DNA of 64,000 bases from Paenibacillus hamazuiensis. GTDB taxonomy: Bacteria; Bacillota; Bacilli; Paenibacillales; NBRC-103111. Location: the NCBI RefSeq assembly GCF_023276405.1, contig NZ_JALRMO010000001.1, positions 5,763,001 to 5,827,000 on the forward strand, in the 5' to 3' direction. A program made the translations under genes and the position numbers. Positions within the stretch are counted from its first letter, which is position 1. Each line of letters begins with the position of its first letter. The notes under the pieces were generated by a model. That model saw only the letters and a list, made by a program, of their open reading frames with translations, did not search any database and was not told the origin of the DNA. Shown one piece after another: positions 51,351 to 59,643 of this stretch.

Positions 51351-52523
51351 TTAAGGGAGCTTCAGCTCGACGTCGATGCGGTGAATACTAGAGGTAACGC
51401 TCGTAAAATCGGTCGTCACGGAATCCGAGTATTGCTGTTCCCTCACCTTGCGGATTTTCATCTGCACCGGCTTTTCCCCTTTAGGTGCGTAAAGGGCCGT
51501 AATCTTATACCTGCCCAAAGGCACATCGTGAATGCCGAAGCCGTCCGGCGAATCCGTGCCACGGCTCTTGATTGCCTGTCCCTGGCTTCCATCGACAAGA
51601 GGTCCGTCAGGAGTCAGCGTCAGCTCGACGTCTTCCCTGCTCGGCGGGGGCAGCGAATCGTCTTTCGGATGATACAGGTCCATCATGTTGAAAATGACCC
51701 GTCCTCTACAGGAGTAACACCCCTCCGGTGCAGGGCCGCCGCTGGCGTTCAACGTGAAGTTGCGGATGGCCCCTGCGTCTCCGGTGAACGGCTTGTCGTT
51801 ATCGGGAACGAGGTCGAACGTGTACGATTTTCCATTGTATTTGCGCGTGATCTGGGCGCTGACCGCATAAGTCGTCGCGCGCATGCCGAGCGGAATCCGG
51901 TAATATCCGTCCGCGTCGGTGACTCCAACCGCATTGCTGTTGTACAGCAGCTGATTGTCCGCGACGACCTCGGCTCCCTCGATCGGGTTGCCCTGCGCGT
52001 CGGTGACGCGGCCCTTCACGATCCCGGGTTCAGCCTTTTCCGTATGCGGTTCCGCCATGCCTCCAGTCCCTTCGATGTTAATGATAAAACCGCTGCGATT
52101 TTCGATGAACGTCACTTCATACCCGCTGTTCTCCGAGATAAACCTTAGCGGAACCATCGTTTTTCCTTCGATCATTTGGGCGGGCACTTCCAGCTTCACC
52201 GTTTGGCCGTTCACCACAGCCTCGGTGCTGTCCAGCGTCAGTTCGATCTCAAGCCCGTCTTTGGCGCCGGATGCTTTTCGCACTCCTCCCGCATCGGACC
52301 ACTTTACCTGAAACCCGAGCGTTTCGAACAATGACCGGAACGGCACGAGGGTGCTCCCATCCCGGATCACCGGCTGCGCATCCTCGAAATCGAGCGGCGT
52401 CCCGTTGTACATCACCTTTATTCCGGTGGATGCGGCAAAACCCGGCGGCGGGCATAACGTTAAAAGCAGCGCAATGGCTAAAAATACGGCGGTTATTTTT
52501 TGGAAAATAACGTCAATTCTCAA
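51351..52523 (-). CDS. Secreted copper-amine-oxidase-N plus carboxypeptidase-regulatory-like protein
   Basis: 390 residues. Signal peptide (ITAVFLAIALLLTLCPPPGFA), then a Cu_amine_oxidN1 stalk module (IKVMYNGTPLDFEDAQPVIR, PFRSLFETLGFQVKW, MVPLRFISENSGYEVTF; about 34-150), then a carboxypeptidase-regulatory-like fold (IVKGRVTDAQGNPIEGAEVV, about 168-240) and a C-terminal beta domain with a paired CYSC. The likely start is TTG (52523) with AAGGGGAAAG upstream. It lies upstream of the giant SLH gene and shares a promoter block with it, so both are probably parts of the same cell-surface response. Confidence 0.8.
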   Translation of the reverse strand: MRIDVIFQKITAVFLAIALLLTLCPPPGFAASTGIKVMYNGTPLDFEDAQPVIRDGSTLVPFRSLFETLGFQVKWSDAGGVRKASGAKDGLEIELTLDSTEAVVNGQTVKLEVPAQMIEGKTMVPLRFISENSGYEVTFIENRSGFIINIEGTGGMAEPHTEKAEPGIVKGRVTDAQGNPIEGAEVVADNQLLYNSNAVGVTDADGYYRIPLGMRATTYAVSAQITRKYNGKSYTFDLVPDNDKPFTGDAGAIRNFTLNASGGPAPEGCYSCRGRVIFNMMDLYHPKDDSLPPPSREDVELTLTPDGPLVDGSQGQAIKSRGTDSPDGFGIHDVPLGRYKITALYAPKGEKPVQMKIRKVREQQYSDSVTTDFTSVTSSIHRIDVELKLP

Positions 52524-52554
52524 TAATCTTTCCCCTTCCTGTCAAATTTGCTTC

Positions 52555-52650
52555 TCATTTATTTTCCATTTGGCGGCGGCATCCGGCCAGATGAATCGTT
52601 CCTATTTTTCGGCAGGGAAAGGTCACGGTACGGCGCCATGATCGGTCATC
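52555..52650 (-). promoter_or_regulatory. Upstream block of stalk-protein gene, copy 2, with palindrome
   Basis: It carries the block shared with 51160-51250 and, further upstream, GGTCACGG and ATGATCGGTCAT (52638-52649), a near match to the palindromes next to the two LuxR-type regulators. Confidence 0.5.
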
Positions 52651-52667
52651 CCCAACTGTCGGCGCGT

Positions 52668-52702
52668 AAAAAACGCCTTCCGGCTCCATGGCCGAAAGGC
52701 GT
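52668..52702 (-). terminator. Terminator after hybrid kinase gene
   Basis: ACGCCTTTCGGC pairs with GCCGGAAGGCGT on the minus strand, followed by six T. Confidence 0.85.
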
Positions 52703-52715
52703 ATCATGAAATGTC

Positions 52716-55700
52716 TCATTCTTCGTCCGGCAGCGAAAACGTCAGCAAGCAGCCGCCGTCTTCCGGCGACGACAGCTCCAGGGAGCCCCCGAGCGACCTC
52801 ACCCGCTCGGTCATGACCCTGAGGCCGATGCCGGTGCCGGCCGGCTCGTATTTTTTGCCGTCGTTCCATAAAGAGAAGCAGATGCGCCCGTCCCGGTGAC
52901 CGAGCTCAAACCGAAACCGGGTGCACTCCCCGTGGCGTATGCCGTTGGTCAAGCCTTCCTGCAGCGCATGGAAAATCACTTTTTTGGGAAGGGCCCCCAG
53001 CGGCGGCAAGGGCTCAATATCCGCCTCTACCGCTACTCCCGCAGCCTGCGCGGTTTCCGCAAGCAGCCCCTGCAGCGCCTCATTGAGATCATAGTCCGCG
53101 CCGCTTTGCTTCATCATCCTCACCGCCTGGCGCACTTCCTCCATGCTTCTGCGCACCAGATCCTGCGAGAGCTCCAGCTTTTCGTAGCCGCGGTCGTCGT
53201 TTTTCAGCAGCAGCCGTTTGGCCGCTTCCAGCTGAACGATCGTCGTCGTCAGCGTATGCCCCACGATATCGTGAATATCTCCGGCGATCCGATTGCGCTC
53301 TTCGACGACCTGAAGCTCGGCGATCGCCTGGGCGGTTTCCCGCATCGATTGCTGCAGGCGAAGATGGGCCTGCTCCAGGTCGGCCGTCCGCTCCTGCACA
53401 AGCCGCTCCAGCGAATGGGTCAGCCGGGACAGCTGCAGCTGAACGTTGACGCGCGCAAGCAGCTCGTATTTGGACAGCGGCTTGGTCAAATAATCGTTCG
53501 CTCCCGCGTCGAAGCCTTCCAGCAGATCGGACAGCCGGTTTCTTGCCGTCAGCATGATGACCGGCAGCTCGCTGGCGGAAAACCGCCGGCGAAGCGACCG
53601 GCAAATGTCGTATCCGTTGCCGTCGGGGAGCATGACGTCGAGCAGCACCAGGCTTACTTCCTCCCGCTCCAAAATATGAAGCGCTTCGCCGGCGGAATAC
53701 GCTTTGATAAGCGTAAAAGGCTGCGAGGACAAATAGTTGTCCAGCACCTGATGATTGATCGGCTCGTCGTCGACGAGCAGCAAGGTCCCGCCCGAGGCGG
53801 CCTGTACCGCAGAGGGGTGGGGCAATTCGTCCGGCCCGGCTTCCGTTTGCCGGGCTAAGGCGGATCCTGCCGCCTCACGTTCCCGCACCGGTTCCGCAGA
53901 TGAGCTTCCGTGCTCGCGGCTCGGCTCCCCCGCCGCCTCGGCGACAGGCAGCGTAAACGAGCATTCCGTCCCCGCCCCTTGAGCGGAGCGGATGCCGATC
54001 GTTCCGCCGTGCAGCTCGACCAGCTTCTTCGTCAGCGGCAGGCCTAGCCCGGTGCCTTCCAGCGTCGCGGCAATTTCGCCGACCTGCTCGAACGGCTCGA
54101 ATACGGCGGCAAGCTTATCCTCGGGAATCCCGACTCCCGTATCGGAAACCGTAACGCGCACCCATTCGCCTTCCTGCGCGGCGGTTACGGCAATTTCCCC
54201 CGACGGCGTAAATTTCACGGAGTTGCCGACCAGGTTGTACAGCACTTGCTGCAGCCGGTCGGGATCGGCGGCGGCGGCCGGAAGGTTCGCGTCGACCCGG
54301 TTAACCAGGCGGACGCCTTTGCCTTCGATCATCGGGCCGAAGGCGGCGAGCACGATTCCGGCCACGTCGCGCAATTGAACCGGCTGCGGATGCAGCGGAA
54401 TGTCGCGATGTTTGATTTTGGCCAGATCGAGAATATCGCCGACAAGCCGCGCCAGCCGTTTTCCGCTGGCCGCAATCAGCTGCAGATTGCGGCGGGCCGG
54501 TTCCGGGAGCGGGCCGGAAATCCCGTCGAGCAGCGACTCGGCAAGGCCGATCATCCCATGCAGCGGCGTCCGCAATTCGTGGGACGTGTTGGCGAGAAAA
54601 TCGTCCTTGATCCGATCAAGCGATTCCAACCGGGCGTTTTTTTCTCGCAGTTCGTCAGCGAGCCTTCGGGATTGGCGGAAGACGTCCTTCAGCCGCGAAA
54701 CGATCATCATGCCCAAGGACAATACGAACAGAAACATGCCGAGGTAAAAAATATTCGCTTTCCAATAATAGGAGAAAAGCGGCATATGCAGTATAGTGTA
54801 CCTATTTACCGAAGGAACGTATAAGAAAAGAAGCTGCAGCAGCTTCGATACGGCCAGCATGCCCGCGCCGAAAGCAAGCCAGCGGGTCTCCGCATCCCGG
54901 CGATGGAGAAACCAATGCAGCATCGGCCGGGCAACGTAAAGCAGCGCCGCAGCGAGCACCGCCGGGTACACGTAATATTCCGCCGCCATAAACCAGTAGC
55001 TGTCGTTAAATGCCAGCATAATGGAAATGGCTGCGTACACCAGCATAAAGCGGGCCACCCTCCGGCAAGCCCGTTTGCTCGGTTCCTCGGCCAGCTGCTC
55101 CAGCAGGCCGAAAATCGCAACCGTCCCAAGCAGCGGCCCCAGGTTCTGGAAATAACCGACAAACAGAGGCGGATCGAACAAGCTCACTAAACCCGACCTG
55201 GCGAAGCAAGTGTATGCGACGCTGAAGTTGAGAAGCGAGAAGTATCCGTGCAGCGCCTCCTTGTTGTAAAACAAAAAGGTGGCGAAAGCGACAAATCCGA
55301 GAAACAAGTAGCAGACCGTCAGCGCCACGGTTAACATATTCGCCCGAATGATTTGCATCGTAATGTCGCCGGCTTCCAAAATAATAAGCCTTCCGAAGTA
55401 CAGTCCCCCTTCTTTCTGGGGCATCACGCGCAAATGGATCGTTTTTCCCGCGTAATCGACCGGCAGCCGGTAAAAGTCCCTTTCATAATACGGATCGATC
55501 CATCGACTTGGGTGGCTCCAATTGAAATCGGCAATTTGCTTCCCGTCGATATAGATCTGGTATTGCCTCGCTTCCCGAATTTGCAGCAGCGGATCCCGCT
55601 GCGGGTCTTTAGCTTCCGGCAGCGTTCGTTTCACCCAGAACACTCCGGTATTTTGCTTCGCTTCAGCGGTTGCCGCCAGCTCCTCATACGGCTTCCATGA

Positions 55701-55919
55701 AACGCCTTCGTCGACGACCCGATCTTCCATCACCTGCAAATCGCCGATAACCGCTTCCCAGCCGGGCTCGTCCTCCAAGGTGTAGACCAATTTCCCCTTG
55801 AACTCGGTCAAGCCGCCGTTGACGAAATAGGTGAACCCGACGATCCCGGACACGATCACGGTTACGATCATGATGAAATCCAAACTTCGATGCCACCGCA
55901 GCCAGCCCGGTCGTTTCAT
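52716..55919 (-). CDS. Hybrid sensor kinase with two kinase cores and a receiver
   Basis: 1067 residues. TM1 (15-33), extracellular 7TMR-DISMED2-like domain (40-188), seven more helices (about 193-405), coiled coil, HisKA with H447 in NTSHELRTPLHGM, HATPase (N-box NLVGNSVKF, G-box DTGVGIP, GTGLGLPLT; 540-660), a polar linker, receiver with D761 in LVLLDVMLPDGNG (712-828), then a second, NarX/DesK-type HisKA_3 with H883 in RNRIAGDIHDIVGHTLTTTI and a final HATPase (ALQEGLTNGIRHGE; GTGIGLRVMTERV). It overlaps the LuxR regulator gene by four bases, the obvious partner: HisKA_3 kinases phosphorylate NarL-type regulators. The input is probably an extracellular ligand bound by the DISMED2-like domain. 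Confidence 0.9.
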   Translation of the reverse strand: MKRPGWLRWHRSLDFIMIVTVIVSGIVGFTYFVNGGLTEFKGKLVYTLEDEPGWEAVIGDLQVMEDRVVDEGVSWKPYEELAATAEAKQNTGVFWVKRTLPEAKDPQRDPLLQIREARQYQIYIDGKQIADFNWSHPSRWIDPYYERDFYRLPVDYAGKTIHLRVMPQKEGGLYFGRLIILEAGDITMQIIRANMLTVALTVCYLFLGFVAFATFLFYNKEALHGYFSLLNFSVAYTCFARSGLVSLFDPPLFVGYFQNLGPLLGTVAIFGLLEQLAEEPSKRACRRVARFMLVYAAISIMLAFNDSYWFMAAEYYVYPAVLAAALLYVARPMLHWFLHRRDAETRWLAFGAGMLAVSKLLQLLFLYVPSVNRYTILHMPLFSYYWKANIFYLGMFLFVLSLGMMIVSRLKDVFRQSRRLADELREKNARLESLDRIKDDFLANTSHELRTPLHGMIGLAESLLDGISGPLPEPARRNLQLIAASGKRLARLVGDILDLAKIKHRDIPLHPQPVQLRDVAGIVLAAFGPMIEGKGVRLVNRVDANLPAAAADPDRLQQVLYNLVGNSVKFTPSGEIAVTAAQEGEWVRVTVSDTGVGIPEDKLAAVFEPFEQVGEIAATLEGTGLGLPLTKKLVELHGGTIGIRSAQGAGTECSFTLPVAEAAGEPSREHGSSSAEPVREREAAGSALARQTEAGPDELPHPSAVQAASGGTLLLVDDEPINHQVLDNYLSSQPFTLIKAYSAGEALHILEREEVSLVLLDVMLPDGNGYDICRSLRRRFSASELPVIMLTARNRLSDLLEGFDAGANDYLTKPLSKYELLARVNVQLQLSRLTHSLERLVQERTADLEQAHLRLQQSMRETAQAIAELQVVEERNRIAGDIHDIVGHTLTTTIVQLEAAKRLLLKNDDRGYEKLELSQDLVRRSMEEVRQAVRMMKQSGADYDLNEALQGLLAETAQAAGVAVEADIEPLPPLGALPKKVIFHALQEGLTNGIRHGECTRFRFELGHRDGRICFSLWNDGKKYEPAGTGIGLRVMTERVRSLGGSLELSSPEDGGCLLTFSLPDEE

Positions 55920-56590
55920 GAATCGCTTCTCCCCTCCAGCAGCCCCTTCAGCGTCATGACGGCGATATTTCGGTCGTTCGTGCCGATTTTGCCGTAGATC
56001 GCGCTGACATAGTTTTTCACCGTGCCTTCGCTCATGAAGAGCAGCTCTGCCATTTCCCGGTTCGATTTCCCTTCCAGCATGAGCAAAGCGATCGTTTTTT
56101 CTTTATCCGAAAAAACGACCGCTTCGGATTTATGCAAAATCGTATCGAGCGCAAGACGGCCTCCCGCCGTGACCGAAGAAAGCTTGGCCGCCAGCTTGGC
56201 CGCGACGACCGAAGGCAGCATATAGTGCCCTTTGACGGCATCCCGAATCGCCTCGATCAGCTTATCCCCAGGCATATCTTTCAACAGAAAACCGGCCGCT
56301 CCGCCGGCAAGCGCTTCAATGATATAGTCGTCCTCCGCAAACGTCGTCAAAATCAGAATGGCCGTCGACGGCAATTTTTGCTTGATCCGCTTGGTGCATT
56401 CGATGCCGTTCATGCCGTTCATCCGAATGTCCATGAGCACGATATGGGGCAGATGCTTTTCCGCTAAAGCCAAAGCCTCCTCCCCGTTGCCGGCCGAACC
56501 GACCACCCGCATATCCTCTTCCAGGTTCAAAATCGTTTGGAGACCGTCACGCATCAAGGTGTGGTCGTCCGCAATAAGTATATCGATCAT
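55916..56590 (-). CDS. NarL/LuxR-type response regulator
   Basis: 224 residues. Receiver with D54 in IVLMDIRMNGM and Lys in LLKDMPGDKL; LuxR HTH with FSDKEKTIALLMLEGKSNRE and EGTVKNYVSAIYGKIGTNDR. It is upstream of, and overlaps by ATGA, the hybrid-kinase gene, forming a two-gene operon. It is the close paralogue of the orphan regulator at 36659-37324. The exact palindrome TGACCGGTCA lies 100 bases upstream in the divergent region, suggesting auto-control and control of the DUF1906 gene. Confidence 0.9.
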   Translation of the reverse strand: MIDILIADDHTLMRDGLQTILNLEEDMRVVGSAGNGEEALALAEKHLPHIVLMDIRMNGMNGIECTKRIKQKLPSTAILILTTFAEDDYIIEALAGGAAGFLLKDMPGDKLIEAIRDAVKGHYMLPSVVAAKLAAKLSSVTAGGRLALDTILHKSEAVVFSDKEKTIALLMLEGKSNREMAELLFMSEGTVKNYVSAIYGKIGTNDRNIAVMTLKGLLEGRSDS

Positions 56591-56690
56591 CCCATCATCT
56601 CCGGCACATTGCGATTTGGTTCAAGTATACCGCTTTCGTTCAAGGCGCGGCAATGCATCGAAAGGATAATGACTTGTCAGTGACCGGTCA

Positions 56691-56700
56691 TAAAGCAGGC
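56691..56700. promoter_or_regulatory. Palindrome between LuxR regulator and DUF1906 genes
   Basis: TGACCGGTCA, identical to 36571-36580. It lies between divergent genes, 100 bases from the regulator start and 62 from the DUF1906 start. Confidence 0.5.
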
Positions 56701-56762
56701 CCAAACAAGCCGGCGCGAATTTGAATACAATAAATAAACCCGCAAAAGGCAGGTGAGGGAAC

Positions 56763-57515
56763 ATGGCAAAAGGTTTCGATTGCTCCACCCCGCTGACCGG
56801 GCAAACGGCTGCCGCCTTTGCCGCAGACGGCTATGAGTTTGTATGCCGCTACCTGGTTCCGAGCGGATACAAAAGGCTGACCCGCGAGGAAGCCGAGCTC
56901 ATTACGGCGGCCGGGCTTCAAATCGTTTCCGTTTTCGAAACGACGGCCGACCGCGCTCTTGGTGGGAGATCCGCCGGGCTTGCCGACGGAGCGACCGCGC
57001 TGCAGGTTGCGCAGGCGATCGGCCAGCCGGAAGGCAGCTGCATTTATTTCGCCGTCGATTTCGACGCGACCGGTGCGCAAATGTCCACTGTCATCGAATA
57101 CATCCGGGCCGCCAGCGAGGCCACTCCGCAGTATACGACGGGAGTATACGGCTCTTATGCGGTGGTGGAAGCGGTTCTTGCCGCCGGCGCTTGCTCGCAT
57201 TTTTGGCAAACTTACGCATGGAGCAAGGGACAAAAATCCGCCGCGGCTCACATTTACCAATATCGCAATGATATTGTCGTGAACGGCATCAACATCGACC
57301 TGGACGAATCCTACGGCAACGAGGGCTGGTGGAATACAAACACTGGAAATAGCGGAGGAGGCGAAGACATCGTGTTGGATCCGGGCGTAGCGCAAACCAT
57401 CATCAACACTTGGATCTCCCCGGCATGGTTCGAAACGGACGATCAGGAGCAGAAAGACTACTTGCACTGGCTTGCCAACGAGCTGAGAAGAGCGGCCGGC
57501 TTGCCTGAGGAATAG
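56763..57515 (+). CDS. DUF1906 (Rv2525c-like) glycoside-hydrolase-like protein
   Basis: 250 residues. A TIM-barrel domain fills about 3-195: GFDCSTPLTGQTAAAFAADG, FVCRYLVPSGYKRLTREEAE, CIYFAVDFDATGAQM and the C-terminal INIDLDES, typical of the Rv2525c-like domain related to GH25 lysozymes. No signal peptide is present, so export would need another route. A glycine-rich hinge (NSGGGED) and a short C-terminal helical segment follow. GGTGAGGG precedes the ATG. It is divergent from the LuxR regulator and may act on wall or capsule polymers. Confidence 0.83.
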   Translation: MAKGFDCSTPLTGQTAAAFAADGYEFVCRYLVPSGYKRLTREEAELITAAGLQIVSVFETTADRALGGRSAGLADGATALQVAQAIGQPEGSCIYFAVDFDATGAQMSTVIEYIRAASEATPQYTTGVYGSYAVVEAVLAAGACSHFWQTYAWSKGQKSAAAHIYQYRNDIVVNGINIDLDESYGNEGWWNTNTGNSGGGEDIVLDPGVAQTIINTWISPAWFETDDQEQKDYLHWLANELRRAAGLPEE

Positions 57516-57533
57516 ACGTGTTCTATTATTACA

Positions 57534-57579
57534 CCCCGCGCGCGGAAATGGCTTTGCAGCTATCCCGCGGCGGGGTTTT
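57534..57579 (+). terminator. Terminator after DUF1906 gene
   Basis: CCCCGC...GCGGGG stem followed by TTTTG. Confidence 0.75.
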
Positions 57580-57703
57580 GCGTTTCTGCATTACGCGTAG
57601 ATAAACCCGGCGCTTTGAGAGTGACGGTGCAGCCGATCCTTATTGGGGAAGATATAAAAAAAATCGCAAGGCTGCCGGTGGCAGTCCTTTTTCCTCTGCA
57701 AAC

Positions 57704-57751
57704 TACTCAAAAAATTGAGTATAGATTTTCATATGCCGTTCTGCTTATGAT
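57704..57751 (+). promoter_or_regulatory. TACTC-N8-GAGTA operator and promoter of globin gene
   Basis: TACTC (57704-57708) and GAGTA (57717-57721) form a perfect inverted repeat around eight A/T bases. TATGAT (57746-57751) follows after 24 bases, and no good -35 is present, as expected for an activator-dependent promoter. Two more copies lie at 59499 and 61796. Confidence 0.65.
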
Positions 57752-57827
57752 GGAAGCACAGGAAACCCGAATTTTCTTGGATATCGCCGGTGGAAACACG
57801 ACTCTTAATGAAAACGGGGGATGGCAA

Positions 57828-58211
57828 ATGAGCAGTAACGGTGAAGCGGAAGACCAGAATTTATATCAGCGTCTCGGAGGACACGAAGGCATCCGGCAGG
57901 TGGTGCAAACCTTCTACAAGAAGGTGCTGGAAGATAAGGACATTCAGCCTTATTTCAAAAACACGGATATGGCCAAGCTGTCGGAGCATCAGACGATTTT
58001 CGTCTCTTTCGCCGTCGGCGGACCGGACTATTATACGGGACCAAGCTTGACGCAGGCCCATGAAAAGCTGAACATCACATCGGAGCATTTTGACAAGGTC
58101 ATCCGGCATCTGGCCGATTCCATGCGTGAAGAAGGAATCGAAGCCGCCGATGTCGATGCGGTGGCGGCGAAGCTGCTGCCGCTGAAGAGCGCCATCGTTC
58201 GCCACAATTGA
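57828..58211 (+). CDS. Truncated haemoglobin, group I-like
   Basis: 127 residues, two-on-two globin fold: LYQRLGGHEGIRQVVQTFYK (helices A-B with the B10 Tyr), VLEDKDIQPYFKNTDM, SEHQTIFVSFAVGG (E helix) and the proximal histidine in TQAHEKLNI (F8). Such proteins bind O2 or NO and give protection from nitrosative stress or supply oxygen. GGGGG lies seven bases or so before ATG 57828; longer readings upstream cover the promoter. It is preceded by the TACTC-N8-GAGTA operator shared with the GRAS and IWVQ-peptide genes. Confidence 0.88.
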   Translation: MSSNGEAEDQNLYQRLGGHEGIRQVVQTFYKKVLEDKDIQPYFKNTDMAKLSEHQTIFVSFAVGGPDYYTGPSLTQAHEKLNITSEHFDKVIRHLADSMREEGIEAADVDAVAAKLLPLKSAIVRHN

Positions 58212-58273
58212 ACCGTAAGAAGTAAGCCCCCGGTTTTCAGAAAATTAGCCTCGCACGATTTCTTTGATAATTA

Positions 58274-58323
58274 AGCCGCTTCTTTCCTTGCAGCTGGCCC
58301 GCGGGAAGGAGCGGCTTTTTTGT
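58274..58323. terminator. Bidirectional terminator between globin and GRAS genes
   Basis: AAGCCGCT-CTTTCC pairs with GGAAGGAGCGGCTT, followed by TTTTTT on the plus strand. Confidence 0.8.
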
Positions 58324-58326
58324 TTG

Positions 58327-59433
58327 TTACATGGCGCCGATGACGGACACAAGGTTGGTCGAGCCATATCCCAGCCCCAGATGCCAGCTGTCGGCCGACA
58401 GGCTCATGCCGTTTCGCGGTTTCCGCAAAAACGATGCCCCATCCGTCATGCCGGGGATGAATCCGGCCTTCTGCAGGCGGGAAATCCAACTGCCGGTCGA
58501 TTCGTGCCGTTCGCAGCGAACCCCTTCCGGAGCGGCAACAATATCTTCGATTTCGCGGCCGAAGAAAATTTTGAGCGCCCGGCTTTCCTCCGTCCGGAGG
58601 GGCAGCGAATCGATGAATTCGAAAACCGCCGAGAAGTGGCGCCAGCAGTTATAGAAACGATGGATCGTATCGCCGGTTTGATGGTTGGAATCCGGTTCGC
58701 AAAGAACGAGGGCGGAAGGCTGCAGGCGCCGGATGCGGGACAGCACCTCATCCTTTGCGGAAAGACCGTCCCCACTGTCGCGAATATGATGAAGGGCGAA
58801 CGAAGCGTTGACGAGCAGGCGGCCGGACCGGCTTTCAACACGCGCCCATTCGCTGTCCGGCAAACGCTCGATCTCTGTGGCCAGAGGCTGGAAATCGAGC
58901 GCGACACCCAACCGGCCGGCCGTATCCGTCACATTTTCCTCGGCTTCACGCAAGCAATGTTCGTTCGGCTCCACGGCGTACAACACGATTGATGACGGCA
59001 GCTTCTCTTGCTCCGCAAGCTGATGCAGCAGATGAACGATCTGACGTCCGGTCCCTATACCGATCTCGAGAAAGCGTAGAGACTCTCCTGCGCGAACGAA
59101 ACGGGCAAGGCGGGCGTTCGCCGCCGATGTCACATGCGTCATAAGCGGAAACTTCTCGGCAAGCAGGTTAAACAGCGTAATTTGCGGAACGTCGTATTGC
59201 TTCAGGTACAAATTCATTTGGTCGCCGCTTGTCTTATCGAGCCGTTTCATCAGCGCCGCCGCGAACAGATAGGCCAAGAGATCCTCCCCATCCTCCGCAA
59301 CGCGAAGGCGGTCCGCAAACCGGGAAAGCTCGGCTCTGGCCGAATCGAGGTTCGTTTCCTGCAAGGATCGCTTCAATAACATGACAAGGCATTCGTATGC
59401 CGATACCTGTACGTGATTCATAGGATCATTCAC
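58327..59433 (-). CDS. Bacterial GRAS-domain protein
   Basis: 368 residues that match the whole GRAS domain, a Rossmann methyltransferase-like fold best known from plant gibberellin and root regulators and reported in a few bacteria. LHR-I-like VSAYECLVMLLKRSLQETNL (10-29); VHIID-like LRFLEIGIGTGRQIVHLL (119-136), which keeps a glycine-rich SAM-type loop; LLVNASFALHHI (206-217); PFYRE-like LCEPDSNHQTGDTIHRFYN (244-262) and FFGREIEDIVAAPEGVRCER (290-309); SAW-like W-RLQKAGF (316-325) and GLGYGSTNLVSV. Unlike most plant members the SAM loop looks intact, so methyltransferase or small-molecule binding is plausible. It is transcribed away from the two-component genes with a shared operator in between. 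Confidence 0.8.
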   Translation of the reverse strand: MNDPMNHVQVSAYECLVMLLKRSLQETNLDSARAELSRFADRLRVAEDGEDLLAYLFAAALMKRLDKTSGDQMNLYLKQYDVPQITLFNLLAEKFPLMTHVTSAANARLARFVRAGESLRFLEIGIGTGRQIVHLLHQLAEQEKLPSSIVLYAVEPNEHCLREAEENVTDTAGRLGVALDFQPLATEIERLPDSEWARVESRSGRLLVNASFALHHIRDSGDGLSAKDEVLSRIRRLQPSALVLCEPDSNHQTGDTIHRFYNCWRHFSAVFEFIDSLPLRTEESRALKIFFGREIEDIVAAPEGVRCERHESTGSWISRLQKAGFIPGMTDGASFLRKPRNGMSLSADSWHLGLGYGSTNLVSVIGAM

Positions 59434-59475
59434 TCCGATCTTTTAATATGTTTTCATCGCACAGGAATCAGCTTA

Positions 59476-59516
59476 AAACATCCTCCGGGAATTCGATATA
59501 CTCGCTTTTTTGAGTA
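59476..59516. promoter_or_regulatory. TACTC-N8-GAGTA operator between GRAS and response-regulator genes
   Basis: TACTC 59499-59503 and GAGTA 59512-59516. Read on the minus strand, towards the GRAS gene, GAGTATATCG is followed 23 bases after GAGTA by TAAGCT, the same geometry as at the globin and peptide promoters. On the plus side the regulator's own TATACT is about 70 bases away. Confidence 0.65.
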
Positions 59517-59643
59517 GAACCGCGGGCGATCTTTTTGATTAGAAAAATATGTATTTCGGACCATTTACGACAGTCCACCGGTCCTATATACTTTATATGA
59601 TTTTTCACATGCAACCAAACATTTCCACGTCAGGGAGGCCGGT

